From Patagioenas fasciata (Eukaryota > Chordata > Aves > Columbiformes > Columbidae), in NCBI RefSeq assembly GCF_037038585.1, contig NC_092520.1:12779001-12843000 (forward strand): a stretch of 64,000 nucleotides of DNA, given 5' to 3'. Both the position numbers and the translations under genes were made by a program. Of this stretch, positions 1 through 11,449 are shown piece by piece; position 1 is the first letter of the stretch, and each line of letters begins with the position of its first letter. Below the pieces are notes generated by a model, which searched no databases, was not told the origin of the DNA, and saw only the letters and a list, made by a program, of their open reading frames with translations.

Positions 1-134
1 ACATAGCTGAGTAAGTAATGTACTTTTCTTTTATAAAATTAAATTCAGTAGTCCTTTGCCACATGAAAGGTGTCTGCTCAGAGTCATTCCCTTTCCCCTC
101 ACGCCCCTACTTTTTTCTCAATGGATCTTTGCAG

Positions 135-167
135 GTTTTTCTGGAAGATGAAAACGATGAGAATTGA
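135..167 (+). CDS. Candidate terminal coding exon of a gene converging on VSTM5
   Basis: A long pyrimidine-rich tract (about 88-130) ends in TTTGCAG at 128-134, a good splice acceptor. In phase 0 the next 11 codons read VFLEDENDEN and then TGA at 165-167. An acidic C-terminus straight after a strong acceptor looks like a short last coding exon. An AATAAA at 1034-1039 with GT-rich sequence beyond it would close a 3'UTR of about 0.9 kb. In human the gene converging on VSTM5 is MED17, so that is the first candidate, but I could not confirm the match because I do not recall the MED17 C-terminus. The upstream exons lie outside the window, so the phase is untested. Confidence 0.35.
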   Translation, partial: VFLEDENDEN

Positions 168-3100
168 GTGGTGCTATCGATAAGCCCTTTGGCAGCTTAT
201 ACTGCAGGGAATGGGTATCCTTGTGGGAGCTGATGGACTTGTTCAATAAGCAGTGGGACAGAGAAAAAGCAGAGCTCCCTTGTCAAGAATTAAGGCCAAA
301 CAATACTTAAGGAACAATCTTCACTGTGGGACATTCTTGACTTGGAGTTTGTATGTTGATGTGGCTTCTGGGTGACCCATTTCTTTTTGAGAGACCTATT
401 TACTTAGCAATTTGTTTAAATTGAAAGTGTTACCATGTCACAGCTTGTGGCAAACATCTTTCCTCTCTGATGGCTATAGATGAGCCTCTGTGGTATCAGT
501 TAACTTTGCTTGTGTCTTCTGTCCTTATTGTTTGCAAACATGTAGAGGAAAGGGTCTTTGCTTGCAAAAATCTGACAATTTGTGGGTGACTTGTGCAAAT
601 TAATGTCTGGATAGAAGCAGGTAACTTACACAGTAGATCTTGGATCTCCACACTTACGCTGTTCTTCTTTTCTCCTTTTTTTTTTTCCATGCACTGTCAC
701 TGATTGTCAATTAGGGAAAAGAATAATACCCTCCTGAAGGTCAGCTCTTTAGAGTACTTCTAAAGCAAAAGAGTCATGCTTTTGTCTTCTTTTGGTTACC
801 ATTGTAGCCTTCTTGAAGCTTCTAGAAAAGTGTTGCACAAAGCTTTTCTTTTGTTTGATGATTGCTAAAGCAATTTTTGAAACCTGTCTGTATGAGCTGA
901 TTCAGACTTATGTCCATACTTTGTGTTATGAGGTGTGTGTATATATCTGTAAGAACTTCTTGCACATAGAATATATTTGAATTGAACGTCATATTTGTAC
1001 GGTGACAGTTGTTATTTTGCTGAATTGTTGAGCAATAAAGAGCAGTTGTAGGAAATCTATATTAAGCAACTGCTTGTGGCAAGCTGCTCCTCAGTGTGTA
1101 TCCAAAGCAGCTATTGTACTTAGTTCTGTTGGTGTTTGCCAGCGCAGAACGTCTTGTTATTACAGTTCCTTGAAGTACCTGCTTCTGTGCAACTGAACTA
1201 TGAGACAGAAAGAGTTTTCCTTTCAGGTTCTGATGAGTTACCTAAGACAACTTCTGAAAATGAAGAAATACTAGTTGAAAATAGGCTCTTGATCTTCTTA
1301 AAAGAGGGGTGAATTGCATGCACCGCGTGTTGCTTGGCCAGCAGGCTCTCTAGGTTGGCAGCAGAGCGGGGTTTGTTCCTTGTTCAGCCAACAGCCTGAT
1401 CCACCTGTTTGTGCCTCTGATTGTATGAGGCTGTTTTGACTCTTGGCAGCACAACAAATCTCTTAGGAATAATTAGCAGATGAAACTTAAATGTCTTTAC
1501 ACTTCACTGTTCTTAATCTCAGTTGACAGGTCTGCATGTAGTGATGTCCTTTTTGTCAAACAAGCTCTTTGTTACCAAGTAATAGGGTCACCGTGGAGCT
1601 ATTAAGATCTCAGAGTTGCAGGATTTGTCTCCTACTGAATAGAAACAAGGGATGCAAGAGGACATCTCTGGTGTTGCAGAAGTGCAAGTGCTGCACATGA
1701 GCCGTGAAGACATTTCTCAAGACTTCCAGGCCAAGCTGCAAACAAACACACACAACACAAACAAAGATTAGGGACCTGGAGAGTTTGTCTTTTAGTGTTG
1801 AATACACAGGGATTCCTAATTTTAATGGAAACCAGACAGATGAGGCTTTTAACAGGGGGACCATCTTGAAATCCTTGGTAGTGCATCTTTGAACATGAAA
1901 TGAAGACACTAGTGGATGATTAAGACCTTTACAATTGATTGCCAAAGCAATCTTGTGAACTTGGATCTCTCTTTAATTAAAGTTTAAATGCAAAATACCT
2001 TTATCCCTTTGATCACTTGGAATGCTCTCCATATTAAATTTGCTGCTGTTCTGCATAGAGTTCACAACTGGAGTAAGAATAGCTATTAGTTGCTAAACTT
2101 CTACTTTAACAGCTTGCTGTAAGACTTTATATACTTCATGTACCTCCAGTGTTGTAAGAAACTGCTACAGACAGCCTCACATTCAGTGTATCAAATATTA
2201 TTGACATTAATAATTATTAATAATCATTATTATTGTTCATAATATAGTAAATATAGAATCACATATTATTATCGACAAGCATCAGTTTAATAAAATGTGA
2301 ATATTTTGTAGGCGATCCTACCTATGTAGAGTGAGCATGTTAAATTCTGTGTAAAATTGTGAGTGAGGAACCATCTACAAGGAAACTGTACATAGGCTAA
2401 GTGTACTCTATGTCCTCACTGAATGTTATTTGAATCTCTGTTGTTCTTCTAGGATATTGCTGCCTAAGAGCAAGGTTGGCACCAGCATCAGTACCCAAGG
2501 ACAGGTGCCTGAACTTGCTGAGCAAGGCAGAACTGTGTGAGCTGGGAACCTCTTACTGCTGTTATAGTGCATCTTAAATTGAAGAATTTTAAGTGGTCAT
2601 TTCCTATTTTCATCTCAGCCTTCAAATACTGTAGTCTAAAAGTGTAAGTCATCTCCAAATTTGCAGCAATGTGTTCAAATGTCACTCATGCCTCTGTGCA
2701 TTTCTTGGCTTTGGCAGTCAGAGCATTCAAGTCATTGTTAGCAGATAATAATAATGGTGTTACATATAAGCTGCACTTTCCGTACTTCCTAAATACGTCT
2801 GGCAGAGCACCTGCTATATACTCAGCTAAGCCTAATGAGTAACATCACAATCAAGGTCTAAGATTTAGACACTGAAAAAAAATCTGGAATGGTAAACAGA
2901 AAAAATATAGATGTTATATTATTAATATCTGTTGTATTAATATGTTTTCCATATGCTATATGGATACTTTTCAAAGTACTTGAAGTTTGGTGATTAAAAC
3001 AGATGCACTTATGACTTCTGTGTTGTCAAAGCTTAGCTGACCCAAAGATACTGAAGACTGGTAATGTATACTTAAATTGAGGAATGAGAAGAAATTGTTA

Positions 3101-4639
3101 CTTTGCCAAGATGAGTAGGATTATTATTTTTTTTTTTAGCTTCTCACCTTATTTGATCTGTTCTGCCACATGCAGGAAGGAGCAACCAGCTGAATCTGGT
3201 ACCCAAATTTACAAGTAGGTGAGGCTGTTTATACTACAAATGGCCAGTTCAGTCCAGGGATGGCTTTTTAAAGGGATTGTGTACAAGGTGCTTTGGAAAA
3301 ACCCTGTTTGGCACCTATCTGCATTGTTACGCACTTGGTAAGAAATCCTCTGTTTTTCCAAATCTAACCCATAGCACCTGAGCATCATAGTCCCTGGCCG
3401 GGGGCAAAGCTCTGTCAGCCTGAACCGTAAGAGGCTTTTGCAAACAAGGGAGCTGAAGTGTGAGAGAGGCGGTAGCAGCAGCTGGGCTCAGTCTGCAGAC
3501 ACAGACTGGGCCGTGGTCTCTTACGTTTTCAAAGTTTATTTCATGCTGCAGAATTCTTCTGGTTACAAAATCAAAACAGGGTAATTTGAAGCTGTCAGTT
3601 TGGTGCTTTCTCACTCATAACAGCAAATGTTTTTCCACCCAGCAGATCTCCAGGTGGAAAACGTAAGTGAGTATGCAGATTCAAGAAAACATTAGTTTGA
3701 TCATTTCATGTTTTCTTGCAACACAGGAAAGCAAAGGTGGCTCCTCAACAAGAGCAATTTCAGGACTGTATTTGTAAATACTGAATTTCTAAGTAACGCT
3801 GTTTTAGCTTTTCTTCTCAGATAGACTATTTGTCAGTGGCCTAAGTTTGCAAAGGACTTGACATCTTTCACAGTGAAACTGTTTAGTATTTTGCCGCCCC
3901 ACTGGTGTGATGTGTCAGTATTTTATCTGAACTCTCTAATCATTACAGACGATGTCCTCTTCAGTGCCTGTGCATGGTTCCTTGTTTAACAGCCTTCTCT
4001 AGTAATGTCATAAGATGTGTCTTAATACCCCAGGGCAGTGTAAACAATTGGAAACACAAGTGGGGGAACTTTGACCGGCTCGGTGCTGTTTCAAAGTCAG
4101 TTTTGTCTCATGAAGTATTACAGTTTGTCTCCAGGGCTTCAGGAAATGCCTTGCACCCCAAACTAGCAGCACAGGCACAATAAACAGGATCCAATCCTTG
4201 CAATTAATTTTTTAATATACTGTAATTAGACATTACATTTATTATGTTGAAGGATGCTAATGGCAGCTCTGGCTGTAATAGGAGACTTGCTGTAGCCAAT
4301 ATACAGGTGTCCTTCAAGACCATTATCATTTCCTTCATGGGCTGACCTTTGAAGGTTGGTTGATTGGTTGGTTTTAAGTGTGGTAGAGGCTGTAGATTTT
4401 ATTAATTAGTCACAAAAATGTGTTTGTGCTCAGCATGAAAGCATACTCTTTTTTGACCGAAAACTTCACAGGTCAGAACAGCTGCATGAGGCACTGCTGA
4501 TTTAATGTCTATTAGGTTGCAAGTCAGGATGTTTCTACAGTAGCCACAAACATTTTACCTTTTAGGTTTCTTCTCGCTTTCTTTGCCAATACTTTTTCCT
4601 GAGGTAGAATTGTTACTTTTGTTATGAGACAGTCCTTGG
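168..4639. other. Non-coding: convergent 3' flanks
   Basis: AT-rich DNA with only short, unconvincing reading frames. It should hold the 3'UTR of the candidate plus-strand gene (to about 1.06 kb) and that of VSTM5 (downward from 4639). The first reverse-strand AATAAA after the VSTM5 stop is at 4403-4398. An ATT/AAT-rich patch lies at about 2200-2280. I see no repeat that I can name. Confidence 0.6.
1034..1039 (+). terminator. Candidate poly(A) signal for the plus-strand gene
   Basis: The hexamer AATAAA is followed about 50-60 bases later by the GT-rich stretch CAGTGTGTATC. It would serve a 3'UTR beginning after the candidate stop codon at 165-167. The assignment depends on that exon being real. 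Confidence 0.3.
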
Positions 4640-4683
4640 CTAACACTCAATGGTGTCCAACTCAATCTCTTCTGTTGTACTTG
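4640..4683 (-). CDS. VSTM5: VSTM5 exon 4 (44-nt terminal coding exon)
   Basis: Acceptor TTTGCAG ends at 4684. After the split codon it reads STTEEIELDTIEC and stops at 4642-4640. The phase fits exon 3 exactly, and the sequence is nearly the human C-terminus. It lies about 1.57 kb beyond exon 3 and is too short to stand out as an open frame. Confidence 0.92.
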
Positions 4684-7600
4684 CTGCAAATAAAAGGATA
4701 TTATTATTGATTGGCAAATGGATTGGAAGGCCAGCATTCCAAAATTAACAATGCTGTCTTAATAGCCGAGACTTTTTGAACTTTTTAATATTAGCTCAAG
4801 CTTACTCATATACAGTTAGGTTTTAAATATGTATTTTCAAAACATTTAACTGCAGAAAGAGTCCCTCACAATCTTTAAAGCGACACTGGTTTCTTCCAGT
4901 ACAAGACTAAAGACTATGAAAACGAAAGTCCATAGGGCCTGTTCTTATACCTCTCTTTGTGGCTTCTGAAAGGAGGGCCCTTCTAAAGTGGAATGGGAGC
5001 AGAAGTTAGGTCTCTGCTTTCGGATCATGTTTTGGGAGACGACAAAGCAAGTTTCCAGAATGGTGGTTTTCCCGAACTCTGCCAATTAACTGTATTTGAT
5101 TCGGCTCTGGAAGAAGATTGGCTTTAACTGGAGGAAGTTTTATCCAAACCAAAGCCTGCGTATTCTGGTGTGACAGGGAAATTTTCAGTAGCTACAGAAG
5201 TTTGTGAGCAGTGTGTGCACCATGCAAACAGCAGTGGCGCTTAGAGCGGCAGGTAAGCGGCAGAAATGACAAGACAGCTCGAGCCAGATTAATCTCATAC
5301 CAGGTTTTGCAGAGTTGACACAAAGTCTGGGCCATGAGGCTTAATTCTTGAGTGTCTGTGTTGGTCTAGTCAAATACTGGTACTGACGCTGCTTGTTGTA
5401 GTGTAACCGCGTAAATGGTGCTTATTAGAGAAGAAACACAGACCTTTTACCTACCAGACAAGAAGCCACTAGTGGATCTGCACTTACAAAGAAGGGAGGC
5501 AAATGCCTGATATGTTTTGAAGTGGTAAAAGAAATGTCCCATCCCAAGCATGTGCCCAGAGCTTGAGCCCAAACCTGCAGTGTGGGACCTTGTCTTGCTG
5601 CCTGGGCTCAATATCCCTGGCTGTGGCTGGGAAACTGCTTCTCTAGTATGTGAACGTTCCCTTTGGTGCAGCCCTTGTCTTCCCTTGATCTTCTCAAGCC
5701 TGGTGTATTTGGTGTGTTTTAGGAGTCTGGTTTTGGTATTAGCCAGTGTTTGTTGGAGTCTGCAACAGGATCAAACGTGAGGACAGATGAAAGAGGATTT
5801 GAGAGGAGGAGGAAGGGTGCAGTCCTCCGTGAAATGAGGTGGGGACCACTCCCAAGGGCCATTTGAGTATTTTTCCGTAGGAGGTACCTCTGGTGTGGAC
5901 CCCCAGAGCATTGCTGATGCTCTTGACTTTGTCTCCTGCCTTCTGATGGGGGTTATTGCAGCTCTGGCTTCTTTTCCCTAAGTTTTACAGTTAGCAATGT
6001 TGGGAAGTGTTTTGCAGTTTCGATGTAAAATGTATAAGGTAGATGTCCTGTGGATCGTTCTGCAACTCAACACTTATTATTCTGTTGTCTCAGCTAGTAA
6101 AGAGTTGAACAGGGTAACTGAACTTAGCCCTTCCAGACTTGTTTCGCGGTGTCCCTGCTTAGCACCTTTATGGCCCAAATCACAAGTGAATTTTAGGCTC
6201 AAAATTCAGACTTGAAAACCCTATACCTTGACTGCATTCTTAGCAAGATACCTGTTAGTTTGTGTGTTGTCTTTTTCTGAAACAGATGCAGAGATTTATT
6301 ACACAGCCACATGAAGCAGATCAAAATGGCAGATACTGCGGCGAGAAATGCAAAGAGAACTGCTACAAAATGTAAATCTTCATAGATGATCTCTGCAGGG
6401 ATGACAGAAAAAAATAATATTATGAAATTGATTATGAGCAGATTAATGTCGAAAGACAAGGTAAAGCCAAGAACTCTAATCTAGTTTGTACCATAAACGT
6501 TGACTATGATGGTGCCGTAGGTGTTGGTTCCATGCTCCTCAGTTACAGTAATAAAATAGTAGCCGGCATCTCTCACGCCCACGTTCAGAAGCTGTATTGA
6601 GCCATTTTCAAAAGTGGTCACTCTGTCCTTGTAGACCGTGGATATGTTGATATAATTCCCACTTTTCCACTCAACGATTTTGGTGGTGCCCCAGCTGGAC
6701 ACATGCTTCCACTCAATGGTGGCGACGCCTCTGCAAGAGTATTCAACTGAGAGGAGGATGTTTTGTGCCACTGTTGCGTTGATGTTGGGTTGTGGCACAA
6801 CTAATGTCACTCCTCCGGGAGCTGAAAGACAAAGGAGGGTGATGAGTGTGGAGGTGATGCTGAACCAACTGAACTGGGCAGGATGGGACCTCTGGGGCGT
6901 GATTCATCCTACCCGTCACAGTGGTCTGATTTAGGAGAGGATGGATTATGCTCTGCAGTTTCTCTTTCCTTCTGCTGACCATAAAAACAATATACATACT
7001 TAAATTAAAGGGTAAATACACATTTTTAATCAGTGATAGGCAGGAGAAACACTGTCACTATCCAGGACAAGTAATTATATGTCTTTCTGCATTTTAATAC
7101 CCATGAGGACAGACTTTGGACAAATCTTTTGGGGGAAGGGAGTGTAACATTTTCTGAAAACTCTGAGCAACGCTTTTGTATTCATCAGTAACTGGCCTTC
7201 CTTTAAAATCCTGCATTTTAGTGGAAAGTTTAATCACCATGGTCAAGGTAACCTACTAAACTAATTACCATCTCCTGAAAGCAAGTACTGTAGAAGGCTT
7301 TAGTATGTGAAGACTTGGCAAGGACTTTGTAATATTCTCAGGATGTGTAATCAATGTTTGAGACAGCAGCTTCGTAAAGGCAGCAGGTTATATGCCAGTG
7401 CAGACACACTGCATGTAATCAAAGGTGCCCAGTTTCATGCAAAGTCAGGGACTTCATGTTCCTGATGATTTCCAGGAAAAAATGCACATGAAAGAATATT
7501 TAATTCTCACCCAGTTCCCACTGATGTGATCACAGGGTTGTTCATAACACTGTGAGACTGAACTGACCATGTAGTTTAATGTGTAACTGCAATAATTTCT

Positions 7601-10239
7601 GCATGAAGATTTGGATAAACACCAATCATCCAAGTTTCAATTGGCATACTTTTTTTTTTTTTTTAATAATTAGTGGCACGTTTGAGACACTTGGCTAGAG
7701 ACTGAAATCCTGTTATCTACCCGCAAAAATCAAACCAGGCAAAAAGGCAGATAAAGCACAGAGTAAGCCTCACCGGTGAATGCCTTTTCCTGGTTTGGCT
7801 TGGGGCAGCTCACCCGCTCTCCTCTCATACTGTGCTAACAGTCTGAATGCAATAGCAGAACTGAAGAAATAATGCTGAGCTGCACGTGTCTCTAACACAG
7901 CAGGGAGGGAGGACGAGACCCTCAGCTACACGGCAGGAGCGCAAAGCTGGACCCCTGGGGATGCCCCTGCAGGTTCTGCAGACTTCAGGGAAAAAAATGG
8001 TTTAAAAAAAGCAAAGAAAAAAATCTCCAAGGGAAAAAAAACATCTTTTAAAAAACCTTATTAAAAAATAAGAAACCCCCTCTGGCCAGCAAAACCTCAA
8101 AGCAACCACAAGTGGGGAACGATGGGTAAATGAATTACAAGCCGACTTCACTCTATTTGCATGCTGTAGCAGAATTCAGAAACTGCTGGTCAAGGTGAGG
8201 CTGGGAAGCTCAAGAAGCCAGTGTGATTCCCAGGCCCACACCTATGGGATCGGCACAGGAGAAAGCCCCAGACTCTATCTCTTAAGCAGATGAGATCTCA
8301 GCTTTTGCCCAGATAAGAGCCCTGGGATCCCCATTCCCTGAGTATCTTGTCATGCTCGTGTTGCCTGGCAGGCACATGATGCTTTCCGGGCAGCCCAGCA
8401 CATCCTCAGCAATGCTGTGCTCTGCCCTCCAGCCTGTGTGCAGGAGAGACTAACCAGGGCTGTGAAATGGGTTTGTGCCAGCTGGAGAAACAGAACAGAC
8501 GCGAACCTCTGATAATCGCTGCAAATTGTTCTAATTGTTTTCTGCTCCATGTTTATTTAAAGGCCTTTTGCTCTGTTTCTGACTAGACAGGAACTGAGTG
8601 TCTCACCACTCAGTGGCCCTTTTATGTTTTGATAAGGGTATGGCTTTTTTTAAAATATACGATTGCAAGGTAAATGTAAAAAAACTAATAATACTTCTAT
8701 TAAATTATTTGCAAATGTGTTCTGTCCCTACCCAGCACACAAAGCCAAAAAAGCCAATGCAATAACCATTCAAAAATATGGTTAATACACAGTCTGCCCA
8801 GATCACCTGAAGCGGTCTAATCTAAACAGAGCTGCATGAGCCTTGAGAGCAAACATTACACCCACCTGCAGCACAGTGCAAGGCCATCGTGCACTGCTGA
8901 TTGCAAAACCAGATCCTTCACACCCAGTACAACATGCACAGAGGAGGGTACTGGTGCTGCTCAAAGTGCAGCAAGTTTGCTGTCCCTGGCACGCTGCTGC
9001 TGCACTCCAAAGTATTCACCTGGCTGAGAGTCAAAGCTGCTGTAGCAACACAGCCGGGCCTGCAGCGTGCTGGGCAATGAGTGGAAAAGGGCTGGCAGTG
9101 AGGAGCCTCCAAGCAGGCTTTCTAAAATGGGGGGACAGCTCCAAATTGGAGCTCTACCACTCAGGGCAGAGTTTCTTCACCCTTCAGTGTCACCTGGATG
9201 ATGAAGGAGACAGCGGAACGTGTCCAAACGAACTCCCCCGGTGGCACTGCCCACCTCAATTCCCAGGCATGGGGGGGCTGCAGCCTACTTCGGCTGTCAC
9301 TTGCAGAGGACTGGCCGGCTCTCCGTGTGCTGCCCTGTCCCCCCGCACCCCCGCGGGGCGCTGGGTTAAAATCCACCTTCCCTTAAGTACCTTTCAGTAC
9401 TTAAAAGGGGCCGGTAAGAAAGATGGGGACAGACTTTTTAGCAGGGACTGTTACAACAGGAGAAGGGGTAACGGTTTTAAACTGAAGCAAGGGAGATACA
9501 TGAGGAAGAAATTTTTTGCAACGAGGGCGGTAAAGTACTGGAACGTTTGCCAGAGAGGTGGTAGATGCCCCATCCCTGGAAACGTTCAAGGCCGGGCGGA
9601 ACGGGGCTCTGAGCAACCCGATCTGTTTGAAGATCTTCCTGCAGGGGGCTTGGACTGGATGACCTTTGAAAGTCCCTTCTCATCCAAACTGTTCTATGAT
9701 TCCGTGATTCCCTCTTCGCCGCTGCGCTTCCCTAGCATGAGCTGAAGCCCTTCGGGCTGGTTAAAAGGAATTTATTTCCTCCTCCATGCTTGTTCCCGCC
9801 GTCACTGGCAAAGCCGCGGGGAGGCGGCTGCTCGGGGCTGTCCCCGCCGGAGCGGCTGGGGGGCTCGTCCCCCCGCGGCCGCAGCTCCCCGGGCGGGCTG
9901 CAGCCCTGGGCTAGCCCCGCTCCGCTCCCCCGCTTCATCAGAGCCTTACCAGACCGTTTGCAGCCTCCGGAGCGCAGCGGTGACTGCCCGAGCCCCCTTA
10001 CCTCCCGTCCCCAGCCCCTCCCGCAGGTCTCCGGGCTCCCGCCGGGTCAGGCAGGGCTTTCGCCGCATGCCGGGGGTAGCGCGGCGAGGAAGAGGAGGAG
10101 GAAAGAGCCGGGGGAGGAAGCGGAGGAGAGAAAGGGCCGGAGTCGCACACTTACTCTGCAGAGCCCACCCGGCGGCCAGGCAGAGGGTGACGGTCCCCAC
10201 GACGACGCCCCGTCCTCGGCAGCCCTGGAGCGGTCTCAT
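4640..10239 (-). CDS. VSTM5: V-set and transmembrane domain-containing protein 5
   Basis: Single-pass type I membrane glycoprotein of the Ig superfamily; the mammalian protein is brain-expressed and linked to neuronal membrane protrusions (family knowledge). Exons on the reverse strand are 10239-10155, 6821-6492, 6392-6252 and 4683-4640. All junctions are phase 1, all introns are GT-AG, and the total is 600 nt, 199 codons plus stop (human is about 200). Residues 1-28 form the signal peptide. Residues 30-138 form the Ig V-set domain, with Cys58, the W80 region and the R112-D-A-G-Y-Y motif. Sequons are at N43, N87 and N101. The transmembrane helix is about 147-168, followed by a basic stop-transfer stretch with the HKL motif. 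The tail ends STTEEIELDTIEC, close to the human end. Oddity: the usual second Ig cysteine position is Phe118, and the alternative cysteine of the human DRVC motif is Thr97. Identification is firm from similarity along the whole length. Confidence 0.95.
4684..6251 (-). other. VSTM5 intron 3
   Basis: GT-AG intron of 1,568 bp. It contains no recognisable repeat or other gene; the open frames inside it are short and without features. Confidence 0.85.
6252..6392 (-). CDS. VSTM5: VSTM5 exon 3 (transmembrane segment)
   Basis: Acceptor CCCTGCAG ends at 6393; donor ACAG|GTATCT follows 6252. Encodes the juxtamembrane motif EIIYEDLHFVAV, the membrane helix and the start of the cytoplasmic tail. The intron separating it from exon 2 is only 99 bp. 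Confidence 0.94.
6492..6821 (-). CDS. VSTM5: VSTM5 exon 2 (Ig V-set domain)
   Basis: Acceptor TTTCAG ends at 6822; donor TATG|GTACAA follows 6492. The exon carries the whole Ig domain, codons 29-138 plus one base. Translation past the donor hits a stop within three codons, which supports splicing here. Confidence 0.94.
6822..10154 (-). other. VSTM5 intron 1
   Basis: GT-AG intron of 3,333 bp. Its exon-1 end is GC-rich and still part of the CpG island. It holds a CR1 3' fragment (9389-9711) and an A-rich stretch at about 7990-8075. Nothing else is recognised. Confidence 0.85.
9389..9711 (+). repeat. CR1 LINE, 3'-end fragment
   Basis: The translated relic includes the CR1 ORF2 C-terminal signature (KKDGDRLFSRDCYN, then FKLKQGRY and KKFFATRAVKYWN). 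It is followed by the typical CR1 3'UTR wording GGCTTGGACTGGATGACC and the terminal CTATGATTCCGTGATTCC. It is 5'-truncated, carries frame breaks, and lies within VSTM5 intron 1 about 450 bp from exon 1, antisense to the gene. Confidence 0.9.
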
Positions 10240-10600
10240 CAGAGAGAAGCCGGTGCCCCAGGGCTTGCATTTAAGCGGCTGGGCCGGCCAGCGCGGCCCG
10301 ACCCCGGGGGCTGCCCGCCCCGGGCCTCTTCCTCGCTCTTCTCCCTCCTCTTCCTCCCCCTCCTGCCGCCGCGCCGGTCGCTGCTCCCCCCGACGCCCGC
10401 CGCACCGGCCCCCGAGCTCTCCCACGCCTCACACCCCGCGATCCTCCGATACGGATTGAGGATGCAATTGGCTGAGGAAGGGAAAGCGCTGCCCGGCCGG
10501 CTGCCATCGCCCCAGCCAGGAAATGGGCGCTAATGGGCGGCGGGGGGGGCGCCCTGCCCACTGTGCCGCTTCCCAGCGCGGGGGCGAGCCGTGGCCAGGG
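9785..10600. promoter_or_regulatory. VSTM5: CpG island over VSTM5 exon 1
   Basis: About 800 bp dense in CpG, including many CCGCGG, GCCGGG and CGGCCGC-like motifs, centred on VSTM5 exon 1 and its upstream flank. Base composition contrasts sharply with the AT-rich DNA on either side. No TATA box is obvious, so a dispersed CpG-type promoter firing on the minus strand is the natural reading. The boundaries are by eye. Confidence 0.75.
10155..10239 (-). CDS. VSTM5: VSTM5 exon 1 (signal peptide)
   Basis: ATG at 10239-10237. The exon encodes 28 codons of a hydrophobic leader beginning MRPLQGCRGRG and ending ALQ, plus one base. Donor is CAGA|GTAAGT at 10154-10149. It lies inside a strong CpG island. 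Confidence 0.92.
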
Positions 10601-10631
10601 CTGGGGACACTCCATCAAGGATGCTTTTTGC

Positions 10632-10655
10632 GTGTGTGTGTGTGTGTGTGTGTGT
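10632..10655. repeat. (TG)n microsatellite
   Basis: An uninterrupted run of 12 TG units about 400 bp upstream of the VSTM5 start codon, at the edge of the CpG island. Confidence 0.97.
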
Positions 10656-11345
10656 ATGATGGCTAAGGAAACACCCATCTGCAAGGGAAATTTCCCGTCG
10701 GGGTGTTAAAAAGAACTTTGTCGCCCCGAGGAGTCTGGCGATGTTGCGGGTGAGATGGCGGGGCTGGGCAGCAGCATCTCTGTGTCCCCAGGGTCATCTC
10801 AGATGACCACGCTGGAAAATGAGCCTGGTTCCCATCCCACCGTACCCAGCACAAGCACTGTGTGTTCATCTCTTCCTTCCAACGTCTTCCAGAGGACGTC
10901 CCTAGAAATGCTTGTTTTTCTTTTGGACAGTGTGAGTTAGGGGGAAATGTGATTAGAAAACATCCAAGTGCCCCAGTCCTGAAAATTCATCCTTGCTCAG
11001 GGGCAAATGCTACAGAAGCAATATGCACCCCCAGGGTGGGGAAAGAGTTAAACAAAGCTGGCTGGTGCTGATCGGAGCCAGCGCAGCGAGAGCCAGAGCC
11101 GGCGAGGTTCAGTCGACTACGAGGTTTAGCCGAGATTAGAAAGCCCAGAGGGAAACGTACAGGGACAGCGTGACTCCCGGCGGTCCTGATCCCCCCGAAG
11201 CCCCGGTAGCCATTGCGAGAGAGCAGCTGACGTGGCGGGGGGCGTTCCCACGGTGACGGCGACCACACCTCCTCCCCTTGCCTTGAAAAAACCTTTGGGA
11301 GGGGAGCGACTAGTCGCTGCCCACCAGGTGCAGAGAGGAGCAACT

Positions 11346-11384
11346 AGCTAGCGCAGCGGGTGTGGCAGCTAGCGCAGCGGGGTG
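11346..11384 (+). repeat. Tandem 21-bp direct repeat in the CR1 5'UTR
   Basis: AGCTAGCGCAGCGGG occurs at 11346-11360 and again at 11367-11381, both followed by a short TG-containing spacer. It lies just before ORF1, in the region where an internal CR1 promoter would be expected. That role is inference. Confidence 0.8.
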
Positions 11385-11449
11385 CAGAGAGCACTTGTTG
11401 TTTGTCATTCCCACCGACTTATTGCCAGCGTCCCAGACCGCTGGTGACC

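Noticed and set aside
8843-9745. 300-codon plus-strand open frame
   Set aside because: Its second half is a CR1 ORF2 relic and the first half has no recognisable content; chance fusion of intron sequence and repeat.
9790-10533. 247-codon plus-strand open frame over the CpG island
   Set aside because: Pro/Arg/Gly-rich low complexity caused by GC content; it is antisense to VSTM5 exon 1, and reverse frames are equally open.
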